From NCBI RefSeq assembly GCF_003428165.1, contig NZ_QLIQ01000022.1, positions 1 through 53,929 on the forward strand: a stretch of 53,929 bases of DNA, given 5' to 3'. This document shows, piece after piece, positions 9,993-19,793 of this stretch. The position numbers were made by a program, and so were the translations under genes. Positions within the stretch are counted from its first letter, which is position 1. The number at the start of each line of letters is the position of its first letter. Origin of the DNA: Cysteiniphilum litorale. Its GTDB lineage: Bacteria; Pseudomonadota; Gammaproteobacteria; Francisellales; Francisellaceae. The notes under the pieces were generated by a model. It did not search any database, was not told the origin of the DNA, and saw only the letters and a program-made list of their open reading frames with translations.

Positions 9993-10595
9993 TTACTCAA
10001 TGCGCTTTATAGCAAGTGTTTGAATAAGTGTTGATGTGATGGTGTTTTTATAAATGGAATATTCATCGTTGTTTTTAAAATACGCCTGACCTGTGCGCAC
10101 GAATGGACCCAAAATAAGACCAAATACCATGCTGGTTACCGCCTCATCACTAAGTGTGCTAGTAATCTGACCTTTATTGCGATAAATCTCTAAGTAATCT
10201 AAGAGCGTTTTCCATTTACTACCTTCTGGTGCGTTACCCAGACCAAACAGCTGATTTTTACCACTTTCAAGGCGTTGCCAATCAAAGAGTCTTACAATAT
10301 CAGGGTTCGCATATAATAATTGCAAGCGCATATTGATAAAGTGTTCTAGAAATTCAGCAAAATTACGGTCTTTATCCAGGTTGTGATCGCCCATCCAGCC
10401 ACTATCAATCAAGAGACTAACTTTGACCTCTTGCCATAAGTGAACCTTATTCTCAAAGTAATGATAGATCAAAGATACAGGGACATTTGCTTTCGTCGCA
10501 ATATCACGTAGTGATGTTCCATCAAATCCTTTTTTTACGAATAATTTTTTGGCAGCATTAACAATCTTCTTTTGCCCTTTTTGTTTTTCTGTCAC
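9993..10595 (-). CDS. TetR/AcrR-family transcriptional regulator
   Basis: A 200-aa repressor-type protein with the N-terminal TetR helix-turn-helix GTSLRDIATKANVPVSLIYHYFENK at about residues 28-52. The C-terminal ligand-binding half is unassigned. The frame is open from TTG 10616, but AAGGAG is spaced 7 bases from GTG 10595, so that start is chosen (VTEKQKGQKK). Directly upstream of nhaA on the same strand, it is a candidate regulator of nhaA or of itself. The ligand is unknown. Confidence 0.9.
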   Translation of the reverse strand: MTEKQKGQKKIVNAAKKLFVKKGFDGTSLRDIATKANVPVSLIYHYFENKVHLWQEVKVSLLIDSGWMGDHNLDKDRNFAEFLEHFINMRLQLLYANPDIVRLFDWQRLESGKNQLFGLGNAPEGSKWKTLLDYLEIYRNKGQITSTLSDEAVTSMVFGLILGPFVRTGQAYFKNNDEYSIYKNTITSTLIQTLAIKRIE

Positions 10596-10685
10596 ACATA
10601 AGCTCCTTGACGGCAATTAGAAAGCATTATACTTCTAATGGCTGGTTTTGCGAAGTCATCAAAGCATTTGGCATTCAATCTTTTT

Positions 10686-10955
10686 TCAATTAGGGTATAA
10701 AAACAAAATTTTATCGAGATTGATATTCATAAATTCACATTCGTTAATTGGTGAGCTATTTTCCTGTAAGTAAACTTTGACATTGCGTAAGGCAATAAAT
10801 TTACCTGTTATTTCGCTATTGATGTGATCTGTTAGACGCACTCCTGTGCGTATTGATATTTCTCCTGTTATGATGTACTGATCTGTATGCACGGTAACCG
10901 GTACAAAATTACGTGTGCTATTTTTTGAGTCTGCTGCATTGTAATAAAACGGCAT
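10686..10955 (-). CDS. Small protein of unknown function
   Basis: 89 aa, not recognised. There is no signal peptide or membrane segment. The centre (VTVHTDQYIITGEISIRTGVRLTDHINSE, then FIALRNVKVY) looks like a small beta-rich fold, with alternating hydrophobic residues recalling DUFs that carry a 'gRLsD.ln' strand pattern. A good ribosome binding site (AAGGA, 8 bases from the ATG) and normal codon use support a real gene. It lies alone between tetR and dacA on the minus strand. Confidence 0.7.
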   Translation of the reverse strand: MPFYYNAADSKNSTRNFVPVTVHTDQYIITGEISIRTGVRLTDHINSEITGKFIALRNVKVYLQENSSPINECEFMNINLDKILFLYPN

Positions 10956-11018
10956 AATGTCATCCTTGAAAAATGTTATTGCACCTTGAGTATATACTAC
11001 AATCTTGAAAAAGCGAGT

Positions 11019-12191
11019 TTAGCCAAACCAACGGCTAAAGAATCCAGCGCGTTCAATAGTATTATTGGCATAAACGGGAATTTCAATCACTTGGTATTCT
11101 CCCGCACTAATGACAAGTGTACCTACTTTTTGTCCTTTGTTGATGGGTGCTTTAAGCCCCGGTAGGAGTACGATTTTTTGAGTCAAGTGATTAACAAACG
11201 ATTTAGGAATTGTTTTGGTGATGGTGTCTTTACCAATGACGGTGAGTTTAGCATCTTTAGTGGCATCGGTAATAGCAGTATCATCAAGTGAAATAACACT
11301 ATCTTTTGTGTACAGTAGTTGATCAGCGAACTTACTGAAACCAAAATTCAATAGCTTTTCAGACTCCTGCTCGCGCACATAAGCGCTAGGTGAGCCAAGA
11401 ATCACACTGATATAGCGTTGGTTATTCTGTACAGCAGAGGCAACCAAATTATAACCTGCTTTTTCGGTATAACCTGTTTTGATACCATCGGTTCCTTCAA
11501 ACGTGCGCAGTAGCTTGTTGCGATTATGCTGAACAATGCCATTAAACGTAAACGTTTTTTCAGAATAGAGCTTATAAACTTTAGGGTAATGCTCAATAAA
11601 GCTGCGTGCTAAAATCGCCATGTCATAGGCGGTGGTGTATTGATTATCTCCAGGCAAGCCATCAACCGTGGCAAAATTGGTGTCGTTCATGCCGAGTGCT
11701 TTGGCAGTTTTGTTCATAAGATTAACAAAATTACTATCAGAGCCGGCAATAAACTCAGCCAGTGCAACGGCAGCATCATTGCCGGATTGAATGATCATGC
11801 CTTTTAATAAATCATCAACGCTAACACGCGAGCCTTGCTTGACAAACATTTTAGAGCCAGGTGTTTTTGCGGCAGTTTCACTTATTTTCACTGTTTGATC
11901 TAGCTTTAATGTGCCTTGGTTTAACTCACCTGCAATGATATAAGCCGTCATGATCTTGGTAAGACTTGCTGGCGCGCGTTTTTCATGCATGTTGTGATCG
12001 GCAATAATGTCACCTGTTTCAAAATCCATCAGCAACCAACTCGCAGCATTGAGTTGAATAGGATGAGGTTTTATGATAATTACAGGTGGATTGCCTAGTG
12101 TGTTAGCAATTGAAAGTGCTGGTGTTCCGGCAAAAGCAAATATTGCGATAAAGGTACCAAAGAGTATTTTTTTAAAGTAGGTTAATTGCAT
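11019..12191 (-). CDS. dacA: Serine-type D-Ala-D-Ala carboxypeptidase (PBP5/6 family)
   Basis: Periplasmic low-molecular-weight penicillin-binding protein that trims the terminal D-Ala from peptidoglycan pentapeptides. An N-terminal signal peptide (KKILFGTFIAIFAFAGTPALSIA) precedes the peptidase S11 domain. The catalytic motifs are SLTK (S76-K79), SGN (136-138) and KTG in DGIKTGYTEKAGYN. A C-terminal PBP5_C beta domain follows, and the last residues (NTIERAGFFSRWFG) can form the amphipathic membrane anchor. The length of 390 aa is typical. Which paralogue (DacA, C or D) it is cannot be decided here. Confidence 0.93.
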   Translation of the reverse strand: MQLTYFKKILFGTFIAIFAFAGTPALSIANTLGNPPVIIIKPHPIQLNAASWLLMDFETGDIIADHNMHEKRAPASLTKIMTAYIIAGELNQGTLKLDQTVKISETAAKTPGSKMFVKQGSRVSVDDLLKGMIIQSGNDAAVALAEFIAGSDSNFVNLMNKTAKALGMNDTNFATVDGLPGDNQYTTAYDMAILARSFIEHYPKVYKLYSEKTFTFNGIVQHNRNKLLRTFEGTDGIKTGYTEKAGYNLVASAVQNNQRYISVILGSPSAYVREQESEKLLNFGFSKFADQLLYTKDSVISLDDTAITDATKDAKLTVIGKDTITKTIPKSFVNHLTQKIVLLPGLKAPINKGQKVGTLVISAGEYQVIEIPVYANNTIERAGFFSRWFG

Positions 12192-12272
12192 TACAAGGTG
12201 TTTCCATTTCTCATGACAATGCTAGAAAGATAGCAATGAGTCTGAGCTATTTCAAGGGCTTATAGCGAAAGC

Positions 12273-14015
12273 TTATTTGGTATTCGTCGTATTTGCTGTT
12301 TTTCCTGCTTTTACTGATGAAGAACTTGTTGCAGGAGCGGCATTACTAACCTTATTATCTTTACTATCCTTGCTGTTAGCCGTTGGCGTTACATTTGTGG
12401 GTGTTTTCGCTTTTGTTGTTTGTGCTTTTTCTTCTGCCAACATGTTTGCTTTAATTTTGTCTAAAGTTGGCTTGATATCGGCATATGCTTTATTAATTTC
12501 ACTATTAAATTCGCCTTGACTTTGTGCTTTGAGCACTGTTGATACTTTTTTCTCAAGCTCAGCTAGCGGCATATTGCGTGCCTCAGCGGGCATAATGTCT
12601 AAACCAATGGATTGATAGAGTTTGGATAATGCCTCATGCGCACGTGCTAAGGTGACATCTTTATCAAACTGTGCGGAAATCGCTTCAATACCGCGGCGGA
12701 TGGTAATCTGCTCATTACCTTGGTTGGCTTTTTCAAGTTTCTCGGCATGATCAAATAGTGCCATGGATACTTTGGCTTCCTGCACCGCGTAATGTGCGTC
12801 TTCTTGCCATAATAAATAGTTAGTATAGGCAATACGCACTTGCGTTAATACGGTAATGGTTGTGGCAATTTGCTTTAATTGTTCAAAACTATGTGTTTGA
12901 TTGGCAAGACTAATGGCATAAGGTCCGGTTAATACCGTTTGGATCAAGTTAAGAGATGCGCCAATATTGCCACCCCACCAGTATTGATTTCGCATGAATT
13001 CGTTGTTAGTTGCATTATACCCAAAAGTGAAATCAATACCGGGCAGCATATTAATGATTGCTGCTTGAATGCCTTTTTTGGCAATTTCAGCTTGATATGA
13101 TGCTTGGCGTAATTCTGGACGATAAATTAATGCTAAAGTATCCATTTTCTCGAATTGTGGATTGATATCCGGTAATTGCGCGAGATCCGTACCTGGATTT
13201 GTCAGTTCAAATTTGCTATCAGGAGAAGCATTCATTAACCGCGCTAAGGTTGATTTAGCATCAGCAATTTGTGCATTTAATTGGTTGATTTTGCGGATAG
13301 CTTTAATTAAAACTTGTTGATAATCAAGCTCAATTTGTGGTGTGTTTGCTTTGCTATTTGCAGCTTCCTTGGAACGTTTGAGTGCTAGCTCAGCCTTTTC
13401 TTTAAAGCGAGTTACCTCAGAGATCATCGTTTGTGCTGTCCATGCTTTCCAATATGCTGAAACGACTTCTTGGATAAGTTGTTGTGTGATTTTACGACGC
13501 TCTTCTTCAGCAATCATCACGCGATTGGCTTGTTGCTGCGCTCTGGTGTAACTTAAACCAAGATCTAATAAGCTCCATTGCAAACCATATGATTGATTAA
13601 TGACCTCGCGTGGTGTGAAACTTTGCTCACCATTTTGAGTTGTGCCGTTTGAGTCAACCAGATTCTGAATTAAATCATTATTTCTAAAGCTATAATCCAC
13701 ACCAGCATTCAGCGCCGGTAGCATTTCCATGTAGGCAGCTTTTAAATTGCCTGACTCAAGCATTAGCTGTGCTTGCTGTACCTTATGGTCTAGATTATAT
13801 TTTAGCGTGCGCGCAATGGCTTCAGATAATGTGATCTTATGATCTATTGCTTGTTGCGCATTAAATGCATTATGTAAACCTTTGTAGGTGTTGTTAAGTT
13901 GAGTTTCATGATCAACTGCCTTTGGTGTAATGCTACACCCCGTGATTACCAATGCCGCAAGTGCTATTGGTAGGAGCTTGATTGATCGAGTTAGTTTGTT
14001 TGCAGGATTATCCAT
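12273..14015 (-). CDS. TolC-family outer-membrane efflux lipoprotein
   Basis: Outer-membrane channel of the TolC/OprM type. A lipobox is visible (LAALVITGC) near residue 27, so the protein should be acylated. The remainder is the helical and beta-barrel OEP repeat pair, with long Gln/Ala-rich helices. The C-terminus carries an unusual Thr/Ser/Lys/Asn-rich tail of about 60 residues that looks disordered. The start is ATG 14015, with GGAG just upstream; the frame extends to GTG 14027. No RND pump or membrane-fusion partner is adjacent, so it probably serves a pump encoded elsewhere. Confidence 0.9.
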   Translation of the reverse strand: MDNPANKLTRSIKLLPIALAALVITGCSITPKAVDHETQLNNTYKGLHNAFNAQQAIDHKITLSEAIARTLKYNLDHKVQQAQLMLESGNLKAAYMEMLPALNAGVDYSFRNNDLIQNLVDSNGTTQNGEQSFTPREVINQSYGLQWSLLDLGLSYTRAQQQANRVMIAEEERRKITQQLIQEVVSAYWKAWTAQTMISEVTRFKEKAELALKRSKEAANSKANTPQIELDYQQVLIKAIRKINQLNAQIADAKSTLARLMNASPDSKFELTNPGTDLAQLPDINPQFEKMDTLALIYRPELRQASYQAEIAKKGIQAAIINMLPGIDFTFGYNATNNEFMRNQYWWGGNIGASLNLIQTVLTGPYAISLANQTHSFEQLKQIATTITVLTQVRIAYTNYLLWQEDAHYAVQEAKVSMALFDHAEKLEKANQGNEQITIRRGIEAISAQFDKDVTLARAHEALSKLYQSIGLDIMPAEARNMPLAELEKKVSTVLKAQSQGEFNSEINKAYADIKPTLDKIKANMLAEEKAQTTKAKTPTNVTPTANSKDSKDNKVSNAAPATSSSSVKAGKTANTTNTK

Positions 14016-14216
14016 AATTATCTCCACTCATTGATGTTGAATGCTGGGCATATAAGTTTTGCTTAATTAGAAAGCTAGTTGATAATTTTTAAAAAGCAAA
14101 TATTTAAGAGATAAAGTTTTGATCAATTAACAAGTGCGGAGATGTTATAAAATAGCATTGACTGTGCTGAAAAAGGGCGGATCAAGCTGTTTGCTAAATT
14201 TTGCTATTTTGGCTAT

Positions 14217-14245
14217 TTAGTGCACGCAGGAAATTGCTGTATACT
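14217..14245 (+). promoter_or_regulatory. Candidate mdaB promoter
   Basis: A -10 box TATACT (14240-14245) lies 17 bases after a weak TTAGTG at -35, and 30 bases before the mdaB ATG. The -10 is good and the -35 is poor. Confidence 0.35.
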
Positions 14246-14274
14246 ATGCAAACTATTTCTCACTGGGAAAATCA

Positions 14275-14898
14275 ATGAAAAAAATCTTAATCATTAATGC
14301 CAAGAAGCAGTTTGGACACTCTAAAGGCGCATTAAATCAATATATGTCTGACGTTGCGCAGTCACATCTTAGCGCTTTGGGGCATGATGTTCGTGTGACG
14401 ACAATTGAGGATGGCTATAATATTGAAGATGAAATTAACCATATTCTGTGGGCAGATGTTGTTATTTATCAAATGCCGGCTTGGTGGATGGGACCACCGT
14501 GGACGGTGAAGAAATATATGGATGAAGTATTTACACATGGGCATGGCAGGCTTTATGTTAATGATGGTCGTAGTCGTGATGACGTATCTAAAAAATATGG
14601 CTCAGGTGGGTTGTTGCATGATAAAAAATACATGCTATCTGTGACTTGGAATGCGCCAGCTGAAGCTTTTGAGGATCCTAAACAGTTCTTTCAAGGCGCG
14701 GGCGTTGATGGCGTGTATTTGCCTGTGCATAAGGCAAATCAATTTTTGGGTATGCAGGCATTGCCAACGTTCATGAGTAATGATGTCATTAAAAATCCAC
14801 AAGTTAATCATGATGTGACGCGTTACAAAAATCACTTAAGTGATGTGTTTTCTTTAAAAAGTGCGTCAGCAGCGCAAAATGTTGTCGTAGAATATTAA
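14275..14898 (+). CDS. mdaB: NAD(P)H quinone reductase, MdaB family
   Basis: Flavodoxin-fold, FAD-dependent two-electron quinone reductase that protects against quinone and redox stress. Seen: the N-terminal strand KKILIINAKKQFGHSKGALN, then WADVVIYQMPAWWMGPPWTVKKYMDEVF, the standard MdaB/NQO signature, and the SVTWNAP and YLPVHKANQFLGMQ stretches. The length of 207 aa is slightly above the 193-aa E. coli protein. The stop overlaps the end of the convergent tsaE by 4 bases. Confidence 0.93.
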   Translation: MKKILIINAKKQFGHSKGALNQYMSDVAQSHLSALGHDVRVTTIEDGYNIEDEINHILWADVVIYQMPAWWMGPPWTVKKYMDEVFTHGHGRLYVNDGRSRDDVSKKYGSGGLLHDKKYMLSVTWNAPAEAFEDPKQFFQGAGVDGVYLPVHKANQFLGMQALPTFMSNDVIKNPQVNHDVTRYKNHLSDVFSLKSASAAQNVVVEY

Positions 14899-15329
14899 TC
14901 TGAAATAGTGATAGCACGTCCAGTATTTGCATATTGGATGTAAATTTCTTTTGTTGGGCGCGGTAGAAAATCCCCGCCTTTTTGAGGCCATTCGATCAGT
15001 GATATCGTGTCATTGGTGAAGTAATCACGAATCCCAATCCACTCAAGCTCCTCAGGGTCGCTTAAACGATATAGATCAAAATGCTGGAGAGTGATACCGT
15101 TAATGGGATAGGTTTCAACGAGTGTATAAGTTGGACTTTTGACACTTCCAGTGAAACCTAAGCCTTGCAAAATGCCTTTGGTTAAAGTTGTTTTGCCCGC
15201 ACCTAGGTCACCATGAAGATAGATAACATCCCCCTTGTTTAAGCTTTGACTAATTTGTTTGCCAAACTTAAGCATTTCAAGTTCATTTTCAATAACATGC
15301 TGTTTGGCTTTGTTTTGCTCTATCGTCAT
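14895..15329 (-). CDS. tsaE: tRNA t6A biosynthesis ATPase TsaE
   Basis: ATPase of the TsaB-TsaD-TsaE complex that makes N6-threonylcarbamoyladenosine at A37 of ANN-decoding tRNAs. The Walker A motif GDLGAGKTT (residues 40-48) is followed by SPTYTLVETY and then LQHFDLYRL, and by the family box SLIEWPQKGGDFLP. The length of 144 aa is normal. It is usually next to amiB or other wall genes but is isolated here. Confidence 0.96.
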   Translation of the reverse strand: MTIEQNKAKQHVIENELEMLKFGKQISQSLNKGDVIYLHGDLGAGKTTLTKGILQGLGFTGSVKSPTYTLVETYPINGITLQHFDLYRLSDPEELEWIGIRDYFTNDTISLIEWPQKGGDFLPRPTKEIYIQYANTGRAITISD

Positions 15330-15482
15330 AGTGTTTAAATGGCTCGATTATGGTGACTATCAATTATATGGCATTATGCGCCAGCTACTTTAAAGCTGCA
15401 ATAAACGCACTGAGTTATTTTAAACATTAAGATGAAAGTGGTAATATTTGTCTATCATTCGTTGGTGATTTAAGGATTTAGC

Positions 15483-15809
15483 GTGATCAAATATGAAGTA
15501 ACCCTTTATGTTAGTAAGGAAATTGATACTGTATTTTTTCAATGGTTAGAGCAGCATGCTGCCGAGATGTTGAAATATAACGGATTTGTCAGTGCGAAAC
15601 TGTATCAGCAACTTGAGTGTGAGGGTAATAGTAAGGTATTCGTTGCCTGCTATGAGCTTGAAACGCTAGAGCATTTAGATGACTATTTGAAAAATCATGC
15701 ACAAGCTATGCGTGAAGATGGCGTGCGAAAGTTTGGAGATAAATTTAGTGCAACAAGGCGAGTTTTGGCTTTAGAGAGAGCGCTAATTGCTCATACTTCA
15801 GTTATTTAG
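15483..15809 (+). CDS. DUF4286-family protein
   Basis: Small soluble protein of 108 aa that fits DUF4286: MIKYEVTLYVSKEID at the start, F..WL..H..EML.Y.GF, then a ferredoxin-like alpha/beta pattern ending FGDKFSATRRVLAL. The biochemical role is unknown. It is divergent from tsaE, and its 3' end overlaps the end of convergent folC by 8 bases. Confidence 0.85.
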   Translation: MIKYEVTLYVSKEIDTVFFQWLEQHAAEMLKYNGFVSAKLYQQLECEGNSKVFVACYELETLEHLDDYLKNHAQAMREDGVRKFGDKFSATRRVLALERALIAHTSVI

Positions 15810-17022
15810 GTGAGATGGTTTTGTCATGATATTTATTTAGCTCACCTATTAATACAAATGACCCAAAAACAATAACAAGATCATCAGCATAAGCAGTTGC
15901 TGTGATGTAATCAAATGCAGCAGTAGCGTTATTAAAGAATATGCTGTTATGTGGAAAAAGCTTATTTTTATGCTGATTAGTTAATGGCGAAAAACGCGGA
16001 TCAATTGTGCTTAAATCAGGAATAAGCCATTGATCAACAAATCCATTCCCGCATTCAAGAATATTGGTTATATCTTTATGCTGATTGGCGCTAAAAATAG
16101 CAAGTACGCGTGTTTTAGGTGTCTGCATTAATAAGGATTTAACCTGAGTGAAAAAGTGCGCCACAGCCTGTGGATTATGAGCAACATCGGCAATCATTAA
16201 GGGCTTATCTTGAATTATCTGAAAGCGTCCAGCAACGCGATAAGCCCCTAAGTCATTTGGCAGTGAGAGTGTATTGTCAAAGTGTTTAATGGCAGTTAAT
16301 GCGCAGTTCATGCTGTTAGGATGAATAAACGCATTATTTATATTGCTATCATGCTTGGCGTAGATAACTTTGGCATTAATCTGATGTAAATAATCAAGCG
16401 CACTTTTAGGGAAATTATCACCAATAATAACGGGTTTCTTCGCTCTAGCAATATGTGCTTTCTCAAGTGCAATTTCCTCAATTGTGTTGCCAAGCATTTC
16501 ACAATGATCTAATGCAACAGTGGTAATGATGGCAATATCTGCATCAAATAGGTTGGCTGGATCCAACCTGCCGCCAACACCAACCTCAAGAATTGCGTAC
16601 TTGGGTTTTTGTGCTTGAATATAAAGCCATGTACTCACAAAGCTAATGAAGTGGTAATGCAGTTTGATCTCAAGCGCTAAACACAAGCTATAAATTTGCT
16701 GTAAGTAGTTTAGTAAATCGTGATCACTAATGGGCTGTTGGTTGTAACTAATGCGCTCATTAAAAAAACGAATATGTGGCGAGGTATGACAAATATGATC
16801 AATAGCATTATGTTGCAAAATATGTGACAAGATGGCAACGGTTGAGCCTTTGCCATTGGTGCCTGTTACAGTAATAATACGTGGCACATAGCTGATATTT
16901 AAGCGCTTAAGAAAAAGCTTTAAATCATTGAGTGTTGCCTGCGGAAAATCTAAAGAAGTAATTTGATCAATAGTTTGTTCAATACACTGAGAAAATTGAG
17001 TATCTAAAATGCCGTTATGCAC
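15802..17022 (-). CDS. folC: Folylpolyglutamate synthase / dihydrofolate synthase
   Basis: Mur-ligase-fold enzyme that joins glutamate to dihydropteroate and extends the polyglutamate tail of folates. The P-loop TGTNGKGS (residues 53-60) is followed by the FolC signature ILEVGVGGRLDPANLFD near residue 150 and by the MIADVAHNPQA box near 278. The length of 406 aa is typical. The start is a GTG just 2 bases after the accD stop, giving an accD-folC operon as in many gammaproteobacteria. Confidence 0.95.
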   Translation of the reverse strand: MHNGILDTQFSQCIEQTIDQITSLDFPQATLNDLKLFLKRLNISYVPRIITVTGTNGKGSTVAILSHILQHNAIDHICHTSPHIRFFNERISYNQQPISDHDLLNYLQQIYSLCLALEIKLHYHFISFVSTWLYIQAQKPKYAILEVGVGGRLDPANLFDADIAIITTVALDHCEMLGNTIEEIALEKAHIARAKKPVIIGDNFPKSALDYLHQINAKVIYAKHDSNINNAFIHPNSMNCALTAIKHFDNTLSLPNDLGAYRVAGRFQIIQDKPLMIADVAHNPQAVAHFFTQVKSLLMQTPKTRVLAIFSANQHKDITNILECGNGFVDQWLIPDLSTIDPRFSPLTNQHKNKLFPHNSIFFNNATAAFDYITATAYADDLVIVFGSFVLIGELNKYHDKTISPK

Positions 17023-17024
17023 GG

Positions 17025-17888
17025 TTAACCCGCGTGGTTATGCTGCGTTGGCAGCAATTTATCCAATAGGTGACTAATGTCTTGTGGTAGGTGATGACGG
17101 TGAACGATGCGATCAACCATGCCTTTTTCAAGCAAGAATTCACTGCGCTGGAAACCTTCAGGCAGCTTCTCGCGCACGGTTTGCTCAATAACTCTGGGAC
17201 CTGCAAAACCAATCAATGCATTAGGCTCAGCAATATGAATATCACCAAGCATTGCCAAAGATGCTGAGACACCACCCGTGGTTGGATCTGTTAATACCAC
17301 GATATATGGCAGCTTATGTGCAGCTAATTTGGCTAGAGCGGCACTGGTCTTTGCCATTTGCATTAATGAAAACAATGACTCTTGCATGCGTGCACCACCA
17401 CTGGCGGTAAAGCAGATAAGTGGTTCTTTCTTTTCAATGGCAAGATCAACAGCACGTACAAATTTCTCACCAACAACCGAGCCCATCGAGCCGCCTAAGA
17501 AGCTGAAGTCAAAAATAGCAGCAACGGCAGCTTTACCTTGAACTAAACCTTCAAACACTAAAAGGGCATCATTTTCTTTGGTTTTCTTTTGCGCTGCAGA
17601 TAAGCGATCTTTATAGGATTTAGTGTCTTTGAATTTTAAAACATCTTTGGGTTTAACATCATTGAAATATTCAACGGCACTATCTTTATCAAAGAAATAG
17701 CTCGCACGTTGACGCGCATTTAAACGCATATGATGTTCGCAGTTAGAACAAACCAACATGTTTTCAATCAAATCGGGTAAATACAAAACGGCATTACAAG
17801 AAGGGCACTTGTGCCATACGCCTTCAGGAAGCTCTTTCTTTTGTGAATCTGAGCGTAATTGTGGAATAATTTTCGTTAGCCAACTCAT
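17025..17888 (-). CDS. accD: Acetyl-CoA carboxylase carboxyltransferase subunit beta
   Basis: Beta half of the carboxyltransferase that forms malonyl-CoA for fatty-acid synthesis. An N-terminal C4 zinc ribbon is present (C28, C31, C47, C50), followed by the crotonase-fold domain with [23 protein letters not shown] and [22 protein letters not shown]. The length of 287 aa is normal. It is translationally close to folC. AccA is not in the window. Confidence 0.97.
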   Translation of the reverse strand: MSWLTKIIPQLRSDSQKKELPEGVWHKCPSCNAVLYLPDLIENMLVCSNCEHHMRLNARQRASYFFDKDSAVEYFNDVKPKDVLKFKDTKSYKDRLSAAQKKTKENDALLVFEGLVQGKAAVAAIFDFSFLGGSMGSVVGEKFVRAVDLAIEKKEPLICFTASGGARMQESLFSLMQMAKTSAALAKLAAHKLPYIVVLTDPTTGGVSASLAMLGDIHIAEPNALIGFAGPRVIEQTVREKLPEGFQRSEFLLEKGMVDRIVHRHHLPQDISHLLDKLLPTQHNHAG

Positions 17889-18027
17889 GGTGTGGTTTAT
17901 TACCTTGGTGCTTACACATAACGCATCATTTTATACTACAGTCATGCGAATTTACCAGTGTTTATTTAGTTTGAAGGAGGTTTTCTGTTACACTAGTGCC
18001 TCATTTTAGTATTTAGTTATAGAAAAT

Positions 18028-19047
18028 ATGAATAAAGCAAATAATCAATCAAAAAAGATCGTTTTAACAGGTATTACGCCATCAGGCACGCCGCATATAG
18101 GTAATTATATTGGTGCGATTAAACCCGCGCTTGAAATGGCAAAAAATCCTGAGTTTGATGCCTATTTTTTTATTGCCGATTATCACTCACTGATTAAATT
18201 GTGGGACAGTAAGCTAAGACAACAATATATCTATGAAATTGCAGCCACTTGGTTGGCTTTGGGACTTGATCCTGAGCATGTCATGTTTTATCGCCAGTCA
18301 GATATTCCTGAAATTATGGAGCTTAATTGGATATTAACTTCAGTGACTGCCAAAGGGTTGTTGAATCGTGCGCATGCCTATAAGGCAGCAGTGGATGCCA
18401 ATATTGCTGAAGGTGAAAAAGATGAGGAAGCAGGTATAACCATGGGGCTTTTTAATTATCCGATGTTGATGGCAGCGGATATTATTATGTTTAATGCGGA
18501 TTTGGTGCCTGTTGGTAAAGATCAGATTCAGCATATTGAAATCGCGCGCGATATTGCTAATCGTTTAAATCATATCTATAAGTGCAATTTGCTTAAAGCG
18601 CCTGAAGCGATGGTTGATAAAGAAACGCAAACAATTCCAGGCTTAGATGGGCGTAAGATGTCCAAAAGTTATAACAATACGATTCAGCTATTTGCACCAA
18701 GCAAGCAATTAAGAAAGCAAGTGATGAAGATCGTGACCAATTCACAGCTACCTGAAGAGCCAAAAGATACAACAGAGTGTACAGTGTTTGCACTGTATAA
18801 GCACTTTGCAAATGAATCTGAGGTAGAAGCATTGGCTGAACGCTACCAGCAAGGTATTGGTTGGGGTGAAGCCAAACAAACATTGTTTGAAAAAATGGAT
18901 GAACTATTAATGCCAATGCGTGAGAAGTATGACTATTTGTTAGCGAATAAGCATATTATTGATGAATACTTGGCAAAGGGTGCTCACAAAGCGCGCGTTG
19001 AAGCAAAGCAGTTATTGGATAAACTTAAGCAACAAATCGGTATGTAA
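18028..19047 (+). CDS. trpS: Tryptophanyl-tRNA synthetase
   Basis: Class I aminoacyl-tRNA synthetase charging tRNA-Trp. The HIGH-type motif is TPHIGNYIGA near residue 24, and the KMSKS motif is GRKMSKSYNN near 210. The length of 339 aa and the conserved PVGKDQIQHIEIARDIA segment are typical. The protein has a 6-base gap to the downstream PP-loop gene, so the two are probably co-transcribed. Confidence 0.97.
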   Translation: MNKANNQSKKIVLTGITPSGTPHIGNYIGAIKPALEMAKNPEFDAYFFIADYHSLIKLWDSKLRQQYIYEIAATWLALGLDPEHVMFYRQSDIPEIMELNWILTSVTAKGLLNRAHAYKAAVDANIAEGEKDEEAGITMGLFNYPMLMAADIIMFNADLVPVGKDQIQHIEIARDIANRLNHIYKCNLLKAPEAMVDKETQTIPGLDGRKMSKSYNNTIQLFAPSKQLRKQVMKIVTNSQLPEEPKDTTECTVFALYKHFANESEVEALAERYQQGIGWGEAKQTLFEKMDELLMPMREKYDYLLANKHIIDEYLAKGAHKARVEAKQLLDKLKQQIGM

Positions 19048-19053
19048 TTTACG

Positions 19054-19773
19054 ATGTACTGTATTATTGCAAACTTTGGTGATGATAGTATCGCACTCAT
19101 TCAGCAAGCTTATGAGCTTGGCTTAGAAGAGGTGGTTGTCTTGTCTGTTGATACAGGCTGGCAGGCAAGTGTTTGGCAGGCGCGTGTTGATAGGGCGCGG
19201 TCATGGGTTAAGAAGCTTGGATTTGATTTTGTGCATTTAAAACCTGAGCATGATTTTAGTGCATTGGTTAAAGCGCGCAAGCAATTTCCATCACAACAGT
19301 TTCATTGGTGCGCGGGCTTTCTAAAGGGGATGGCAATTTTAAACTGGCTTGAGGTGCATGATGAGGATCTTGAGGCCGTTGTGCTATTAGCAAATCGTCG
19401 TGCGATGAGCAAAGCACAGACTGATTTACCTGATAGTATCTTGGAGTCTGAACGTTATGATGACCGAGAAGTATGTTACTTATTAGCAGATTGCGATGAA
19501 AGTAGGCGTGATGATTTGATTGCTAAAACACCCTTTAAAATACCCCTAAATCATCGATCACTTGAATGTCAGCCATGTATACACTTAACCAAAAGAGATG
19601 TTGTTACCTTGTCAGAAGATGATATTAAGCGGACGGTTGAGCTTGAGCATGAGATTGGACAGGCGATGTTTGATAAAAACTTTGTTGAATATTTAACGAT
19701 TCTCGAAAAAAACACAAACTATTATGATGAGTTTGCCAAGACCTGCAGCTGGGATTATGGCTGCGGGTTATAG
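19054..19773 (+). CDS. PP-loop / PAPS-reductase-like protein with altered ATP loop
   Basis: 239 aa. The order of elements matches the PAPS reductase/adenine nucleotide alpha-hydrolase superfamily: an N-terminal loop, then a VDTGW strand, a QFHWCAGFLK box, and a C-terminal RSLECQPCIHLTKRD box with two cysteines. The ATP loop, normally SGGxDS, reads NFGDDS here, so the second Gly-containing half is changed. It could be a divergent tRNA sulfurtransferase, a sulfonucleotide reductase or an inactive relative; the substrate is unknown. It is directly downstream of trpS. Confidence 0.72.
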   Translation: MYCIIANFGDDSIALIQQAYELGLEEVVVLSVDTGWQASVWQARVDRARSWVKKLGFDFVHLKPEHDFSALVKARKQFPSQQFHWCAGFLKGMAILNWLEVHDEDLEAVVLLANRRAMSKAQTDLPDSILESERYDDREVCYLLADCDESRRDDLIAKTPFKIPLNHRSLECQPCIHLTKRDVVTLSEDDIKRTVELEHEIGQAMFDKNFVEYLTILEKNTNYYDEFAKTCSWDYGCGL

Positions 19774-19793
19774 GTGTTTAGTTATGATGAAGA

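Noticed and set aside
12277-12519. 80-aa hydrophobic plus-strand frame opposite the TolC-like tail
   Set aside because: It is an antisense reading of a Lys/Thr/Asn-rich repeat-like tail, which gives an artificial Val/Leu/Phe-rich translation.
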